A stretch of DNA of 64,000 nt, taken from Arthrobacter sp. efr-133-TYG-118. Its GTDB lineage: Bacteria; Actinomycetota; Actinomycetes; Actinomycetales; Micrococcaceae. The stretch is from assembly GCF_030209755.1 (NCBI RefSeq), contig NZ_JARVRH010000008.1:86986-150985 (forward strand), given 5' to 3'. The notes under the pieces were generated by a model. It ran no database searches. It had not been told where the DNA came from and worked only from the letters and a program-made list of their open reading frames with translations. Of the stretch, positions 1 to 8,566 are shown piece after piece; position 1 is the first letter of the stretch; every line of letters begins with the position of its first letter. Both the position numbers and the translations under genes were made by a program.

Positions 1-411
1 CGCCGCGACCCCACGGAGTTCGCCGCCACGAGGGTGTCCTGGGAACGCGCGCTGGGGATGGCCAGCGTCGGGATTGACGGACTGGACTTCGCCGAAGTGC
101 ACGATTGCTTTACGATCGCCGAGCTGATCATGTACGAGGCCATGGGGCTGACCCCGCGCGGCGAAGGATCCCGGGCGGTGCAGGAAGGCTGGGTCTACAA
201 GGACGGCAAGCTGCCGGTCAATGTGTCGGGCGGACTCAAGGCCAAAGGCCACCCCGTTGGCGCAACAGGAGTATCGCAGCACGTCATTGCCGCCATGCAG
301 CTCACGGGCACCGCGGGCGCCATGCAACTGCCCAACGCCCGCCGCGGAGCCGTGCAGAATATGGGCGGCGTGGGCATCGCGAACTACGTCTCCGTTTTGG
401 AGGCTGTCTAA
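1..411 (+). CDS. Thiolase (acetyl-CoA acetyltransferase / SCP2-type), C-terminal part
   Basis: Only the last ~136 codons are inside the window; the frame is open from base 1 and ends in TAA at 409-411. The segment carries the C-terminal thiolase signature: a VHDCFTIAE stretch and the GGLKAKGHPVGATG loop whose His belongs to the active site, followed by a glycine-rich NMGGVGIANY end. This pattern fits the lipid-transfer/SCP2-type thiolases that cleave or form 3-ketoacyl-CoA in fatty acid or steroid breakdown. The physiological substrate cannot be told from this fragment. It converges on the minus-strand haem-binding protein gene 40 bp downstream. Confidence 0.85.
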   Translation, partial: RRDPTEFAATRVSWERALGMASVGIDGLDFAEVHDCFTIAELIMYEAMGLTPRGEGSRAVQEGWVYKDGKLPVNVSGGLKAKGHPVGATGVSQHVIAAMQLTGTAGAMQLPNARRGAVQNMGGVGIANYVSVLEAV

Positions 412-451
412 GGACCAACCGATTGTTCGAGGGGGCGGCCCCTCGAATGCC

Positions 452-1012
452 CTACTTCGCCTCAAGCACGGCCGCTCCGGCTGCCGCGCAGGCTTCGTCC
501 AGGGCACCGTCCGGAGCGCCGCCGACGCCGATCCCCGCCACCGAGACGCCGTTCACCTTGAGCGGCACTCCGCCGGGGAGGAAGAGGGTGCCCGGGAGGT
601 CGGCGATCGATGGGCCGTTGCCGTTGATTCGCTTGGCAAGTTCGCTGGTCGGCGCGCCGAAGGCGGCTGCGGTGTAGGCCTTCTGCTTGGCGGCCTCGAT
701 GGTGTGTTCTGCAGCGTTGTCGCCGCGGAGCAAGGCTTGGACTGTCCCGAAGCGGTCCACGAGCGCAACGGTAACGAACGGAAGCTTGTCGGCCTGGCAC
801 TTCGCCAAGGCTGCGTTGACTGCCTGGCTGGATGCACCGACGGTGATGCGGTTTTGGGGGACGACGTTTTCCGCGGACGGATTGACGTCGACGGCGGCCG
901 TCGCAGTTTTTGCGGCGGCCGGAGTCACGGCATTTGCGACGGCGGTCGCCCCGCCGGTCAGGAGCAAGGCTCCGGCAGCAGCGACGGCAAAGATCTTGTT
1001 GGACTTCTTCAT
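452..1012 (-). CDS. Secreted GlcG/HbpS-family haem-binding protein
   Basis: 186 aa if started at the ATG of MKKSNKIF, which has GGAGGA (1018-1023) upstream; longer upstream readings lack support. Residues 1-28 form a Sec signal peptide (KK, then AVAAAGALLLTGG). The rest is one GlcG/HbpS (PF03928-type) domain: VTVALVDRFG, a KAYTAAAFGAPT helix, and the LPGTLFLPGGVPL and VAGIGVGGA loops. Family members are oligomeric, extracytoplasmic and bind haem or small organics. The gene is divergent from a histidine kinase/response regulator pair, as hbpS is from senS-senR in Streptomyces, so an accessory sensor role is inferred. No Cys lipobox is visible; it appears freely secreted. Confidence 0.85.
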   Translation of the reverse strand: MKKSNKIFAVAAAGALLLTGGATAVANAVTPAAAKTATAAVDVNPSAENVVPQNRITVGASSQAVNAALAKCQADKLPFVTVALVDRFGTVQALLRGDNAAEHTIEAAKQKAYTAAAFGAPTSELAKRINGNGPSIADLPGTLFLPGGVPLKVNGVSVAGIGVGGAPDGALDEACAAAGAAVLEAK

Positions 1013-1173
1013 GGTGGTCCTCCGTGAGGTCGGCAACGGGTACAGTTCCATGCTTCCGGCAGGGCACCCTCCGCACATCCGGCCCTCGTCTCGCCTGGCC
1101 TCATCCCTTCCGTTCCCGGCATCAGCCAAAAGGCGGAGAGACCGGCGACCGGAACGCGCCTAGCATGGGAAGA

Positions 1174-2406
1174 ATGCCGGAATCTTCGAACGGGACGGCC
1201 TCCCGCCCCGCTGCCGTCCGCCCCGCCATGGGCCGGATCGACGCCGTGGTTCACCTCAGCTTCGCCGTGCTCATGGTGGCATCCGGTGTGCGCTACGTCC
1301 TGCGGCACAGCCTGGCCGACAATCTCTGGACAGTGGCCCTGGCTGGCGCCGTGTGCGTCCTCTACGCAGTGGTTGCCGTGCTGGCCAAGCGGCGCCAGCC
1401 GTGGCTGTTGTGGATGGTCGCGCTCGTGCTCGCCTGGGCTGTGCTGGTGATCGCCGCACCGAGTTTTGCGTGGTGCTCATTCGCCTTGTTTTTCCTGTCC
1501 CGCGCAGCCTTCATGGGTTGGATGGCCTACCTGGCCGGGGGCTTGACGGCAATTGCCACGGCAATCGGGCTATTCCGCCTCAGCGGCGACACCGACGTCG
1601 CCATGCTGCTCGGGCCCATCGCCGCCGCGGTCCTGCTCACGTTGATCTACGACCGGATTGAGCACGACGCCACGGTGCAACACCAACTCCATGCCGACAT
1701 CTCCCAAGCGCAGGAACGGCTGGCCGCCGGCGAACGCGCAGCCGGGATCGCCGCGGAGCGCGAGCGTGTTTCGCGGGAAATCCACGACACCGTCACGCAA
1801 GGCCTTGCCAGCAGCCTTCTCCTGCTCGAAGCCGCGCAACGTTCGTGGCCTGAAGAGGGAGCGAAAGCGGAAGTCCAGAAGGCCGGGACCCTCCTCCGGC
1901 AGAACCTCGCCGACACTCGCAGCCTGGTCCACGAACTTTCCGCCCCTGGGTTGGAAAACGGACCACTGCCCCAAGCCCTCGAACAAGCCGCCCGCCGGTA
2001 CCTCGACTCCGTGGTCCTCCACGTCACCGGCGATCCCCGGCCGGTACCCACCGAGGTCCGCCATGCCCTGATACGCGTGGCGCAAAGTGCTGCGGCCAAC
2101 ATCAAACTCCACGCCCGGGCTGAAAAGGCAAGTTTGACGCTGGGCTTCCTTCCCGGGGCGGTCACCCTGGACGTGTTCGACGACGGCCGCGGCTTTGATC
2201 CCGCTGCGGTACCACCGCCGTCGGAAAAGGGAGGTTACGGACTACGTGCCATGCGCCAACGGGTGGAACAACTCAGCGGAGTGTTTTCGGTGGAGAGCTC
2301 CCCCGGAGAGGGAACCGTCATAGCCGCACAACTGCCGCTGCCCCCTACAGAACCCAACCAGGCAAACCCCGCACCAGCGGTGCCCGTCGAGAAGGACAGT
2401 CCATGA
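1174..2406 (+). CDS. Sensor histidine kinase, NarL/SenS type
   Basis: 410 aa. About five hydrophobic segments occupy residues 20-160, then a coiled linker (QAQERLAAGERAA), a HisKA_3 dimerisation domain with phospho-acceptor His204 in REIHDTVTQG, and a HATPase domain with DDGRGFDP (N/G1-like) and GYGLRAMRQRVEQ. There is no large extracellular sensor domain, as expected if a separate secreted protein presents the signal. The start at 1174 has no Shine-Dalgarno but TAGCAT (1161-1166) lies 7 nt before it, so the mRNA is probably leaderless; ATG 1165 is the alternative. The stop overlaps the regulator start (ATGA), so the pair is translationally coupled. Together with the divergent HbpS-like gene it resembles SenS. 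Confidence 0.88.
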   Translation: MPESSNGTASRPAAVRPAMGRIDAVVHLSFAVLMVASGVRYVLRHSLADNLWTVALAGAVCVLYAVVAVLAKRRQPWLLWMVALVLAWAVLVIAAPSFAWCSFALFFLSRAAFMGWMAYLAGGLTAIATAIGLFRLSGDTDVAMLLGPIAAAVLLTLIYDRIEHDATVQHQLHADISQAQERLAAGERAAGIAAERERVSREIHDTVTQGLASSLLLLEAAQRSWPEEGAKAEVQKAGTLLRQNLADTRSLVHELSAPGLENGPLPQALEQAARRYLDSVVLHVTGDPRPVPTEVRHALIRVAQSAAANIKLHARAEKASLTLGFLPGAVTLDVFDDGRGFDPAAVPPPSEKGGYGLRAMRQRVEQLSGVFSVESSPGEGTVIAAQLPLPPTEPNQANPAPAVPVEKDSP

Positions 2407-3029
2407 ACCCCGTTTCGGTCCTGCTCGTGGATGACCACCTGGTGGTCCGGAGCGGGCTCAAGGCCTTGCTCGGCACCCAGCCGGACATCACCGTCGTCGC
2501 CGAGGCGGCATCCGGCGAGGAAGCCCTCACGGCAGCGCAACAGCACCCGGCCGACGTCGTCATGATGGACCTCGCCATGGGCCAGGGCATGGACGGAATC
2601 GAGGCGATCAAGCGCCTGCGCCAAGCGAGCAAGCAGCAAGCGGTACTGGTGTTCACCACGTATGATTCCGATGCCGACATCGTGAGGGCCGTGGACGCAG
2701 GTGCCATGGGGTATGTGCTCAAGGACGCCGCGCCGGAGGAGATCTTCGCTGCGGTCCGGGGCGCAGCGCAGGGCAAGAGCGTCATGAGCGCACCCGTGGC
2801 CAGCAAGTTGTTCCAGCAATTGCGTAACCCGGACGAGGTCCTCACCCCGCGTGAAGCCGAACTCCTCAGCCTCCTCATTCAAGGCCTCAGCAACCGCGAG
2901 CTCGGCAAAAGGCTGTTCATCTCCGAGGCCACGGTCAAAACGCATTTAGCCCACATATACGCCAAGCTCGGCGTCGAGACACGGGCGGCGGCGATTGCGG
3001 TGGCCATTCGCCGCGAGGGGATGCGCTAG
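2403..3029 (+). CDS. NarL/LuxR-family response regulator (SenR-like)
   Basis: 208 aa. An N-terminal receiver domain (1-120) shows the acidic pair in LLVDDH, phospho-acceptor Asp56 in VVMMDLAMG, the TTYDS Thr and the switch Lys in YVLKDA. A C-terminal LuxR helix-turn-helix follows (LTPREAELLSLLIQGLSNRE, then ISEATVKTHLAHIYAKLGV). The start ATG overlaps the kinase stop codon. It is the expected cytoplasmic output of the kinase and may also act on the divergent HbpS-like gene, as SenR does; that regulation is inferred from gene order only. Confidence 0.93.
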   Translation: MNPVSVLLVDDHLVVRSGLKALLGTQPDITVVAEAASGEEALTAAQQHPADVVMMDLAMGQGMDGIEAIKRLRQASKQQAVLVFTTYDSDADIVRAVDAGAMGYVLKDAAPEEIFAAVRGAAQGKSVMSAPVASKLFQQLRNPDEVLTPREAELLSLLIQGLSNRELGKRLFISEATVKTHLAHIYAKLGVETRAAAIAVAIRREGMR

Positions 3030-3127
3030 GAAAAAATTGGGGTGCAGGTGTCGATTTGGCCGGCCGCCGTTCGTATAGGAGGTGACCGGGCCGCAGAGAG
3101 CGGTCCGCAGAAGCAAGGGAGCATGTC

Positions 3128-3712
3128 ATGCGCCAGATCAATGCCACGTTGTCCATTACCCTCGACGGAGTCATCCAGGGCCTGGGCCGTCCGGACGAAG
3201 ACACCCGCGGCGGCTTCACCCACGGCGGGTGGGGCGGCAGGTACAACGACGAGGTCATGGGCCGTGAGATGGGCAAGGGCATGGCGAAACCCACGGACAT
3301 GCTGTTCGGACACCGGACCTGGACCGATTTCATCACCGTCTGGGGCACCCGCGCCGACGACAACCCTTTCACCGTGTACATGAACGCGGGATCGAAGTAC
3401 GTTGTGTCAAGGACGCTGGAGAACGCCGATGCCTGGCAGAACTCCATCCTGCTGTCCGGCGAGGCCGCAGAGACGGTGGCCAAGCTCAAGGCCGAGCCGG
3501 GCAACGATCTGACGATCATCGGCAGCGCGTCGCTGGTCCGCTACCTGCACGCCGAAGGCCTCATCGACAACTTCACGCTGCTGATCCACCCGCTCACCCT
3601 GGGTACCGGGAAGCGGCTGTTCGAAGGCCCAGCCCCGCTGACCGAGTTCGAGCTCACCGGCTCCGTCACCACCACCAAGGGCGTGATCATCGCCCACTAC
3701 ACCCGCCGATAA
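3128..3712 (+). CDS. Dihydrofolate reductase-like (RibD C-terminal domain) protein
   Basis: 194 aa. The N-terminus (QINATLSITLDGVIQG) and the GNDLTIIGSASLVRYL / LIHPLTLGTGKRLF stretches are typical of the RibD_C/DHFR-like family (YyaP/YwjB type), which binds NADPH in a DHFR fold. These stand-alone proteins are abundant in soil actinobacteria and few have known substrates; true folate activity is unlikely because the Trp/Asp folate-site pattern of DHFR is absent. The start follows an AGGGAG at 3116-3121. It appears monocistronic and is followed by a long palindrome (3759-3844). Confidence 0.85.
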   Translation: MRQINATLSITLDGVIQGLGRPDEDTRGGFTHGGWGGRYNDEVMGREMGKGMAKPTDMLFGHRTWTDFITVWGTRADDNPFTVYMNAGSKYVVSRTLENADAWQNSILLSGEAAETVAKLKAEPGNDLTIIGSASLVRYLHAEGLIDNFTLLIHPLTLGTGKRLFEGPAPLTEFELTGSVTTTKGVIIAHYTRR

Positions 3713-3758
3713 CGAAAGTGGTGGCCTCGCGCGTGCCCGGTGGAGCGGGAAGCCCGCT

Positions 3759-3844
3759 GGAACTCCCCAACGCGGGGTCACTTACGGTCCATGCCGGGCA
3801 GCAACTTGGGCCGTAAGTGACCCCGCGCTGCGCCGGGGAGTTCC
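3759..3844. repeat. Long composite intergenic palindrome (element C)
   Basis: Inner arms CGCGGGGTCACTTACGG (3771-3787) and its exact complement (3811-3827) are 17 bp each; outer arms GGAACTCCCC (3759-3768) and GGGGAGTTCC (3835-3844) are also perfect, separated from the inner arms by unpaired 2 and 7 nt. The loop is 23 nt, the same length as in the elements at 26.5 and 61.8 kb. It lies between two plus-strand genes. It could work as a terminator or be a REP-type repeat; only one copy is in the window. Confidence 0.75.
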
Positions 3845-3889
3845 GGCTGGCCCATTCCCCAGCTACCGCGCCGGGTCTAAACTGACCCT

Positions 3890-4456
3890 ATGTCCGACAC
3901 CGCAGGACGCAAGTTGTTTCAGCATTCAGGAACGGCGCTCATCTTCCGGGGAGCCTTGGCCCTTCTCTTGGCCTTCCTTGTCGCTTCCCTGCCGGTCGCC
4001 ACGGTGTTTGCCCTCGTCTACGTGTTCGGCGTCTTCGCCATCACCGACGGGCTCACCAATATGGCCCACTACTTCTACGATCCTGCGCGCCATTCCCGCT
4101 GGAGCATGATTGGCGGCTTCATCTCCGTCGCGACCGGCCTCGTGGCCGTTTCGTGGCCGGGCATCACCGCTGCGGCACTGGGCGTCCTCATAGGAGCGTG
4201 GGCCCTGGTCCTCGGCATTTCGCAAATTATCCTTGCCATGGACACCAGGACCACGGTCAGGGCTTGGTGGATCTGGATGCTGACAGCCTTGGTCACCACT
4301 TTGTTTGGGCTTTTTGTGCTCGTCAATCCAGGCGCCGGATTCCTGAGCGTGGTGGCGCTCCTCGCGACATACGCCGCGGTCAGCGGTGTTCTGTTGATCG
4401 CCTCCGGCATCAAGCTCCGCAGGCGCGCCTCTTCTTCGGTGATGCTCGCCCACTAG
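3890..4456 (+). CDS. DUF308/HdeD-family integral membrane protein
   Basis: 188 aa with six hydrophobic helices arranged as repeated helical pairs (for example RGALALLLAFLVASLPVATV, GLVAVSWPGITAAALGVLIG, FGLFVLVNPGAGFLSVVALL). Prolines and glycines at matching places in each repeat are the DUF308/HdeD signature. HdeD of enterobacteria is linked to acid resistance, but the actinobacterial proteins have no assigned function. TAAACT (3878-3883) lies 6 nt before the ATG and there is no Shine-Dalgarno, so a leaderless mRNA is likely. Single gene. Confidence 0.88.
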   Translation: MSDTAGRKLFQHSGTALIFRGALALLLAFLVASLPVATVFALVYVFGVFAITDGLTNMAHYFYDPARHSRWSMIGGFISVATGLVAVSWPGITAAALGVLIGAWALVLGISQIILAMDTRTTVRAWWIWMLTALVTTLFGLFVLVNPGAGFLSVVALLATYAAVSGVLLIASGIKLRRRASSSVMLAH

Positions 4457-4520
4457 TCCCCGCGGTAGCAATCCATCCCAAGGGGATGCGCCAGGGCACA
4501 AGTTCGGTAAGTTAGTGGCT

Positions 4521-5327
4521 GTGAAGATAGCTACCTGGAATGTGAATTCGCTCCGCGCACGTGCCGACCGCGTCGAGGCTTGGCTGCAGCGCAGTGATTG
4601 CGACGTTCTTGCCATGCAGGAAACCAAGTGCAAGGACGACAACTTCCCGTGGGAGCTCTTCGAGCGCATGGGCTACGAGGTTGCCCACTTCGGTCTGAGC
4701 CAATGGAACGGCGTGGCTATCGCCTCGCGTGTAGGGCTCGACGACGTCGAGCGCACCTTTGTTGACCAGCCCGCCTTCGGAAAAGCCGGCAAGGATCCGG
4801 TCCAGGAAGCCCGCGCCATTGCCGCTATTTGTGGCGGAGTACGGGTGTGGAGCCTGTACGTTCCCAACGGCCGTTCCCTGGACGATGAACACATGCCTTA
4901 CAAGCTCAAGTGGCTGGACACCCTGAAGGGCCACGCCGCCGGTTGGATCACGGAGAACCCCGAGACCCAGGTGGCCCTCATGGGCGACTGGAACATCGCG
5001 CCGCTGGACGAGGATGTCTGGGACATCGATTACTTCCGGGCGAACGCGCTCACCCACGTCAGCGAACCCGAGCGCGAGGCCTTCCGGGCGTTCGAAACGG
5101 CCGGCTTCACCGACGTCGCCCGCGCTTACACCCCGGGTCCCGGCGTCTACACCTACTGGGACTACACGCAGCTGCGGTTCCCCAAGAAGGAGGGCATGCG
5201 TATCGACTTCGTCATGGCCTCTCCCGCGCTGGCCGCCCGCGTCACCGGGGCCTCGATCGACCGCGAGGAACGCAAGGGCAAGGGCGCCTCGGACCACGCT
5301 CCCGTGATCGTGGAGCTTACGGACTGA
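4521..5327 (+). CDS. xthA: Exodeoxyribonuclease III (AP endonuclease)
   Basis: 268 aa from GTG 4521, giving the family-typical N-terminus MKIATWNVNSLRAR; GTG 4515 two codons earlier is the alternative. TAAGTT (4508-4513) is 7 nt before 4521, consistent with a leaderless transcript. The whole protein is an endonuclease/exonuclease/phosphatase domain with metal ligand Glu34 in AMQETK, the MGDWNIAP motif and the terminal SDHAPVIVEL motif holding the catalytic Asp-His. It incises abasic sites and removes 3' blocking groups in base excision repair. Confidence 0.95.
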   Translation: MKIATWNVNSLRARADRVEAWLQRSDCDVLAMQETKCKDDNFPWELFERMGYEVAHFGLSQWNGVAIASRVGLDDVERTFVDQPAFGKAGKDPVQEARAIAAICGGVRVWSLYVPNGRSLDDEHMPYKLKWLDTLKGHAAGWITENPETQVALMGDWNIAPLDEDVWDIDYFRANALTHVSEPEREAFRAFETAGFTDVARAYTPGPGVYTYWDYTQLRFPKKEGMRIDFVMASPALAARVTGASIDREERKGKGASDHAPVIVELTD

Positions 5328-5360
5328 GCAGCAACAATTGACGGAGGAGGCGGGCCCGCG

Positions 5361-6230
5361 ATGAGCGGAAAGCTATACGGGAGCCAGGCAGGGCTGCCCT
5401 TCTCTTCAGCGTTGCGCGTGTACGAACCGCTCGAAGCATTCCCCGAGGACCAACGGCAGCAGCTCGTGGCGAGTGGTACCCGCAGCGGTTCGCGGGCCGC
5501 CGTCGAAACTGCCGAGCTGCTCGCTTCCCTCGGACGGGTCACCCGCAAGGGCGGGGACCCTTTTCCCACCGGCAGCACCGATCTGGTCCGCATCACGCGG
5601 GTTCCTTCCGGAGATCGGAACGACCCCGACGGCGGACGGCTGCTTTATTGCCCAAGCCAGCTGGTCATCCGGGCAGGTTTGGCGGCCAACGCCCTCATGG
5701 AAGGTATCCACGGACCCCTCGCGGACCTCCTCATCCCCGTGGACCAGCGCGACCGGCACCAGGCACGCATCGACCGCATCAACGCCAGTCACGACGCGAA
5801 GCGGGTGCACACACGGGCCTCCACGTGGGGCATTCCCTTCAGCTGGTTCTCGCTGTTCCAGGAGTCGGACCGCAAGGACGTCGTGGAATCCGGAGGACGC
5901 ATCCTGACGGTCAGGGTCTGGGCCTCGCTGACGGATGCCTTGGACCGGGCACGCTTCGCTGTGGCCAACCTCGCCCTCGCCGCTCCGGACCTCGACATGC
6001 TGGACGACCTCACCCAGCTCACCGAATGGCTCGAGTTGTTCCATGTGCAGTCAATGGTCGAGCTGGACTATGGCGCCGTGGCAGACAAGGTGTACCCAGA
6101 CGAGTCGCCCATGGACGTCAGGCTCGGCATCGAATGCCTGGCCGAGGGAGACATGACAGGAGCGGCCGCGGCTTATCGCAGGCTGGCTTCCCGCTGGATC
6201 CCCATCAGGCAGTTGGCCCGGGCTTCCTAG
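5361..6230 (+). CDS. Conserved hypothetical protein, 289 aa
   Basis: I do not recognise a functional family. It has a strong Shine-Dalgarno (GGAGGAGG, 5343-5350) 10 nt before the ATG and good codon bias, so it is a real gene. It is soluble with no signal or membrane segment. It contains a probable helical N-terminus with arginine-rich GTRSGSRAA, a central block with RASTWGIPFSWFSLFQESDR, and an acidic, tetratricopeptide-like C-terminus (AEGDMTGAAAAYRRLASRWIP). It starts 33 bp after xthA in the same direction and could be co-transcribed with it. It converges on the LacI regulator gene. Confidence 0.75.
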   Translation: MSGKLYGSQAGLPFSSALRVYEPLEAFPEDQRQQLVASGTRSGSRAAVETAELLASLGRVTRKGGDPFPTGSTDLVRITRVPSGDRNDPDGGRLLYCPSQLVIRAGLAANALMEGIHGPLADLLIPVDQRDRHQARIDRINASHDAKRVHTRASTWGIPFSWFSLFQESDRKDVVESGGRILTVRVWASLTDALDRARFAVANLALAAPDLDMLDDLTQLTEWLELFHVQSMVELDYGAVADKVYPDESPMDVRLGIECLAEGDMTGAAAAYRRLASRWIPIRQLARAS

Positions 6231-6243
6231 CTGCGAGGCTGAG

Positions 6244-7302
6244 TCAGTCCTTGGGGCGGGGCGGTGCCGTAGTTTCCCGCACGATGAGCCGGTGGGGTGC
6301 TTTCATGGACCGCACGGAACCTGCAGCCCCGGCCAATTCGTCCAACAGCATGCGCGTCCCCAACTGGCCTTGTTCAACGGGGTCCTGGGCCACGGTTGTC
6401 AGGCCCATGGCCTCGGCGAATTCATGGTTGTCAATGCCGATGATGGATAGATCTTCCGGTACACGGACACCACGGCGCCGCGCCTGCAACATGGCTCCCA
6501 TGGCCATTTCATCAGAGGCGCAGAAGATCGCCGTCGGTTTGGGTCCGGGCTTGCTCCAGAGCTCATCGAAGGCTTCCTGGCCGCTGCCCACGGTGAAGTT
6601 TCCGAAAATGTCCCATTCCGGAGGCATGGAAAAGCCCGCGCTCGTCATGGCATCCGTAAAGCCGTCAACGCGTAGTCGCGGCACGGTGAAGTTCAGGTCG
6701 GAATCGTCCTGGCCGTGGAGCAGCGCGATTTCCCGATGGCCGAGGTTCAACAGATGCATGGTGGCTTCCACCGAAGCAGCGTAATCGTCGATGCCGATGC
6801 TGGGGCAGTCCTCCACCGGACCGCCGACAATCACCAAGGGGATTTCGATCCTTTGGAGATCGGCGATTTCCTCGGGCGTCAGGGACATGCAGAGGACCAG
6901 GAGTGCATCGATCTGCTTATAGACCATCGTCTTGCTGAAGAGCCGTTCCCGGGCTCCGCGCTGCCCGCCCAAGTTGAAGAGGGACAGGTTGTAGCCGCGA
7001 GCGTGGAGCTCGCGGTCTACGCCCTCGATCGCCTTGAAGAAGAACCAACGGTCCACGTAGGGGGCCAGGACACCGATCGTCCTGGTGCGGCCTGTGGCCA
7101 GTCCCGAAGCGGACGACGACGCCACATACCCAAGTTCTCCGGCAACCCGGAGGATCTTTTCCCGGGTGGCAGGAGACACCCGGGGAAGGCCGCGCACTGC
7201 GCGGGAAACGGTGGCGGTGGAAACGCCTGCGGCCTGTGCGACGTCCTCAATGCTGGCCCCTGCGTGGCCGCCACGCTGGGACCGTTCACTCGTTTTTGCC
7301 AC
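6244..7302 (-). CDS. LacI-family transcriptional regulator of the alpha-glucoside operon
   Basis: 352 aa from a GTG preceded by GAGGGGG. Residues 17-70 are a LacI helix-turn-helix (SIEDVAQAAGVSTATVSRAV) with hinge helix; the remainder is a periplasmic-binding-protein-like effector domain (IGVLAPYVDRWFF, AIFCASDEMAMGAM, IGIDNHEFAEAM). It is the last gene in the direction of a sugar ABC operon (binding protein, two permeases, small membrane protein), 119 bp after the preceding gene. It is the natural candidate to bind the LacI-type operator at 11043-11056 and release it on binding a disaccharide or its product. Confidence 0.92.
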   Translation of the reverse strand: MAKTSERSQRGGHAGASIEDVAQAAGVSTATVSRAVRGLPRVSPATREKILRVAGELGYVASSSASGLATGRTRTIGVLAPYVDRWFFFKAIEGVDRELHARGYNLSLFNLGGQRGARERLFSKTMVYKQIDALLVLCMSLTPEEIADLQRIEIPLVIVGGPVEDCPSIGIDDYAASVEATMHLLNLGHREIALLHGQDDSDLNFTVPRLRVDGFTDAMTSAGFSMPPEWDIFGNFTVGSGQEAFDELWSKPGPKPTAIFCASDEMAMGAMLQARRRGVRVPEDLSIIGIDNHEFAEAMGLTTVAQDPVEQGQLGTRMLLDELAGAAGSVRSMKAPHRLIVRETTAPPRPKD

Positions 7303-7421
7303 TCAAGCCCCCTCAAAGAATCCGTGCGGAAGCCGGGGGTTCCTTCCCAGACGGCAGATAACCAGCGTATTCCGCCTGGCTGTCCTCCGCCGATTCCGCG
7401 CTACTTATTTCGGCTCGCTGC

Positions 7422-7694
7422 TCACCTGATGCGTCTGGATGTCCGTGCAGGGAGCCGCCGGCGAAGCCGAAGCATCCCCCACAGGGCCAGCAGCACTGCC
7501 AGCAGGCCCAGGGCCCAACCCAGTGCGGGCTGGGCCGTGAGCTCGGCGGCGACGGTGATGACCAGCAGGACCAAGGCCCAAAAGCCAAGGAAACCTATCA
7601 CGAGGTCGAAATCTTCCGCCGATTTCACCCGCGAGTGCTGCTCCTTGGCCGGGCCGCCGAGGGACGGCCCGGCCGAATCCGGAGTTTGCGTCAT
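7422..7694 (-). CDS. Small two-helix membrane protein of the sugar ABC operon
   Basis: 90 aa. A hydrophilic N-terminus (residues 1-28) precedes two membrane segments (FLGFWALVLLVITVAAELT and WALGLLAVLLALWGML), ending in an arginine-rich tail (RLRRRLPARTSRR) that predicts a cytoplasmic C-terminus. The start overlaps the permease stop (ATGA at 7691-7694), so it is translationally coupled to the transporter. No known family was recognised; a transporter-associated or stabilising subunit is a guess. Confidence 0.75.
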   Translation of the reverse strand: MTQTPDSAGPSLGGPAKEQHSRVKSAEDFDLVIGFLGFWALVLLVITVAAELTAQPALGWALGLLAVLLALWGMLRLRRRLPARTSRRIR

Positions 7695-8566
7695 TTGACA
7701 GCGCCGGCTGTCAGGCCCGCCACGATCTTGCGCTGGAAGATCAGGACGAGGATCACAAGCGGAATCGTCACAACCGTTCCGGCTGCCATGACGGCGGTGT
7801 ATGGCTCCTGGTGGGCCTGGGCACCGGCGAAGTAGGCGATAGCCACCGTGACGGTCTTGGTTTGGTCATTGGACAGCTGGCTCGCGATGAGGAACTCATT
7901 CCACGAAGCGATGAACGCCAGGATGGCGGTGGTGAAAACAGCCGGCGCAGCCAGCGGCATGATCACCTTACGGAATGCCTGGCCCTGCGTGCAGCCATCA
8001 ATTCGAGCTGATTCCTCCAGCTCCCACGGCATTTCGCGGAAGAAGGACGTCAAGGTGTAAACCGTCAAAGGGAGCACAAAGGAGATGTTCGGAATGATCA
8101 GCGCCTGATACGTGCCGTACCAGCCGATATTGGTGAACAGCTGGAACAACGGCGTCACCAAGGCCACGCCCGGGAACATCGATGCACCGAGGACAAAGCC
8201 GAGGACCAGGAACTTGAAGCGGAATTCAAGCCTGGACAAGGCATACGCCGCGAACACCCCGAAAAGCAGGGCAACTACGGTGGTTACCCCTGCCACGAAG
8301 AGCGAGTTCAACAGGTTCCGGCCGAAGTGGTTGCCCAGGCTTTCAGAGAACACCGTGTTGAAGTTGTCCCAGGTGACGTGGGTGAAAAAAGGCGTCGAAT
8401 CGAAGGTGTATCCAACGTCGCGGAATGCGGTCACGATCATCCAGTAAAAGGGAATCAAGCACCAGATGAAGATGAGAGCTGCGCTGATGTACGTGCGTCC
8501 GCTAGCCAAGCGTTCCCGCCGTCGGGCAGCTGTCTTGGGCGCGGAGTCAATGCTCACGGCGGTCAT
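7691..8566 (-). CDS. Sugar ABC transporter permease, MalG type
   Basis: 291 aa, six predicted membrane helices. The EAA loop typical of MalG-type permeases is visible as ELEESARIDGCTQGQAFRKV, followed by PLAAPAVFTTAILAFIASWNEFL, the segment that contacts the ATPase. With MalF-type permease upstream (4-bp overlap) it forms the channel of a CUT1 importer. No ATPase gene is in the cluster, so the system presumably shares a multitask MsiK-like ATPase encoded elsewhere, as is common in actinobacteria. Confidence 0.93.
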   Translation of the reverse strand: MTAVSIDSAPKTAARRRERLASGRTYISAALIFIWCLIPFYWMIVTAFRDVGYTFDSTPFFTHVTWDNFNTVFSESLGNHFGRNLLNSLFVAGVTTVVALLFGVFAAYALSRLEFRFKFLVLGFVLGASMFPGVALVTPLFQLFTNIGWYGTYQALIIPNISFVLPLTVYTLTSFFREMPWELEESARIDGCTQGQAFRKVIMPLAAPAVFTTAILAFIASWNEFLIASQLSNDQTKTVTVAIAYFAGAQAHQEPYTAVMAAGTVVTIPLVILVLIFQRKIVAGLTAGAVK

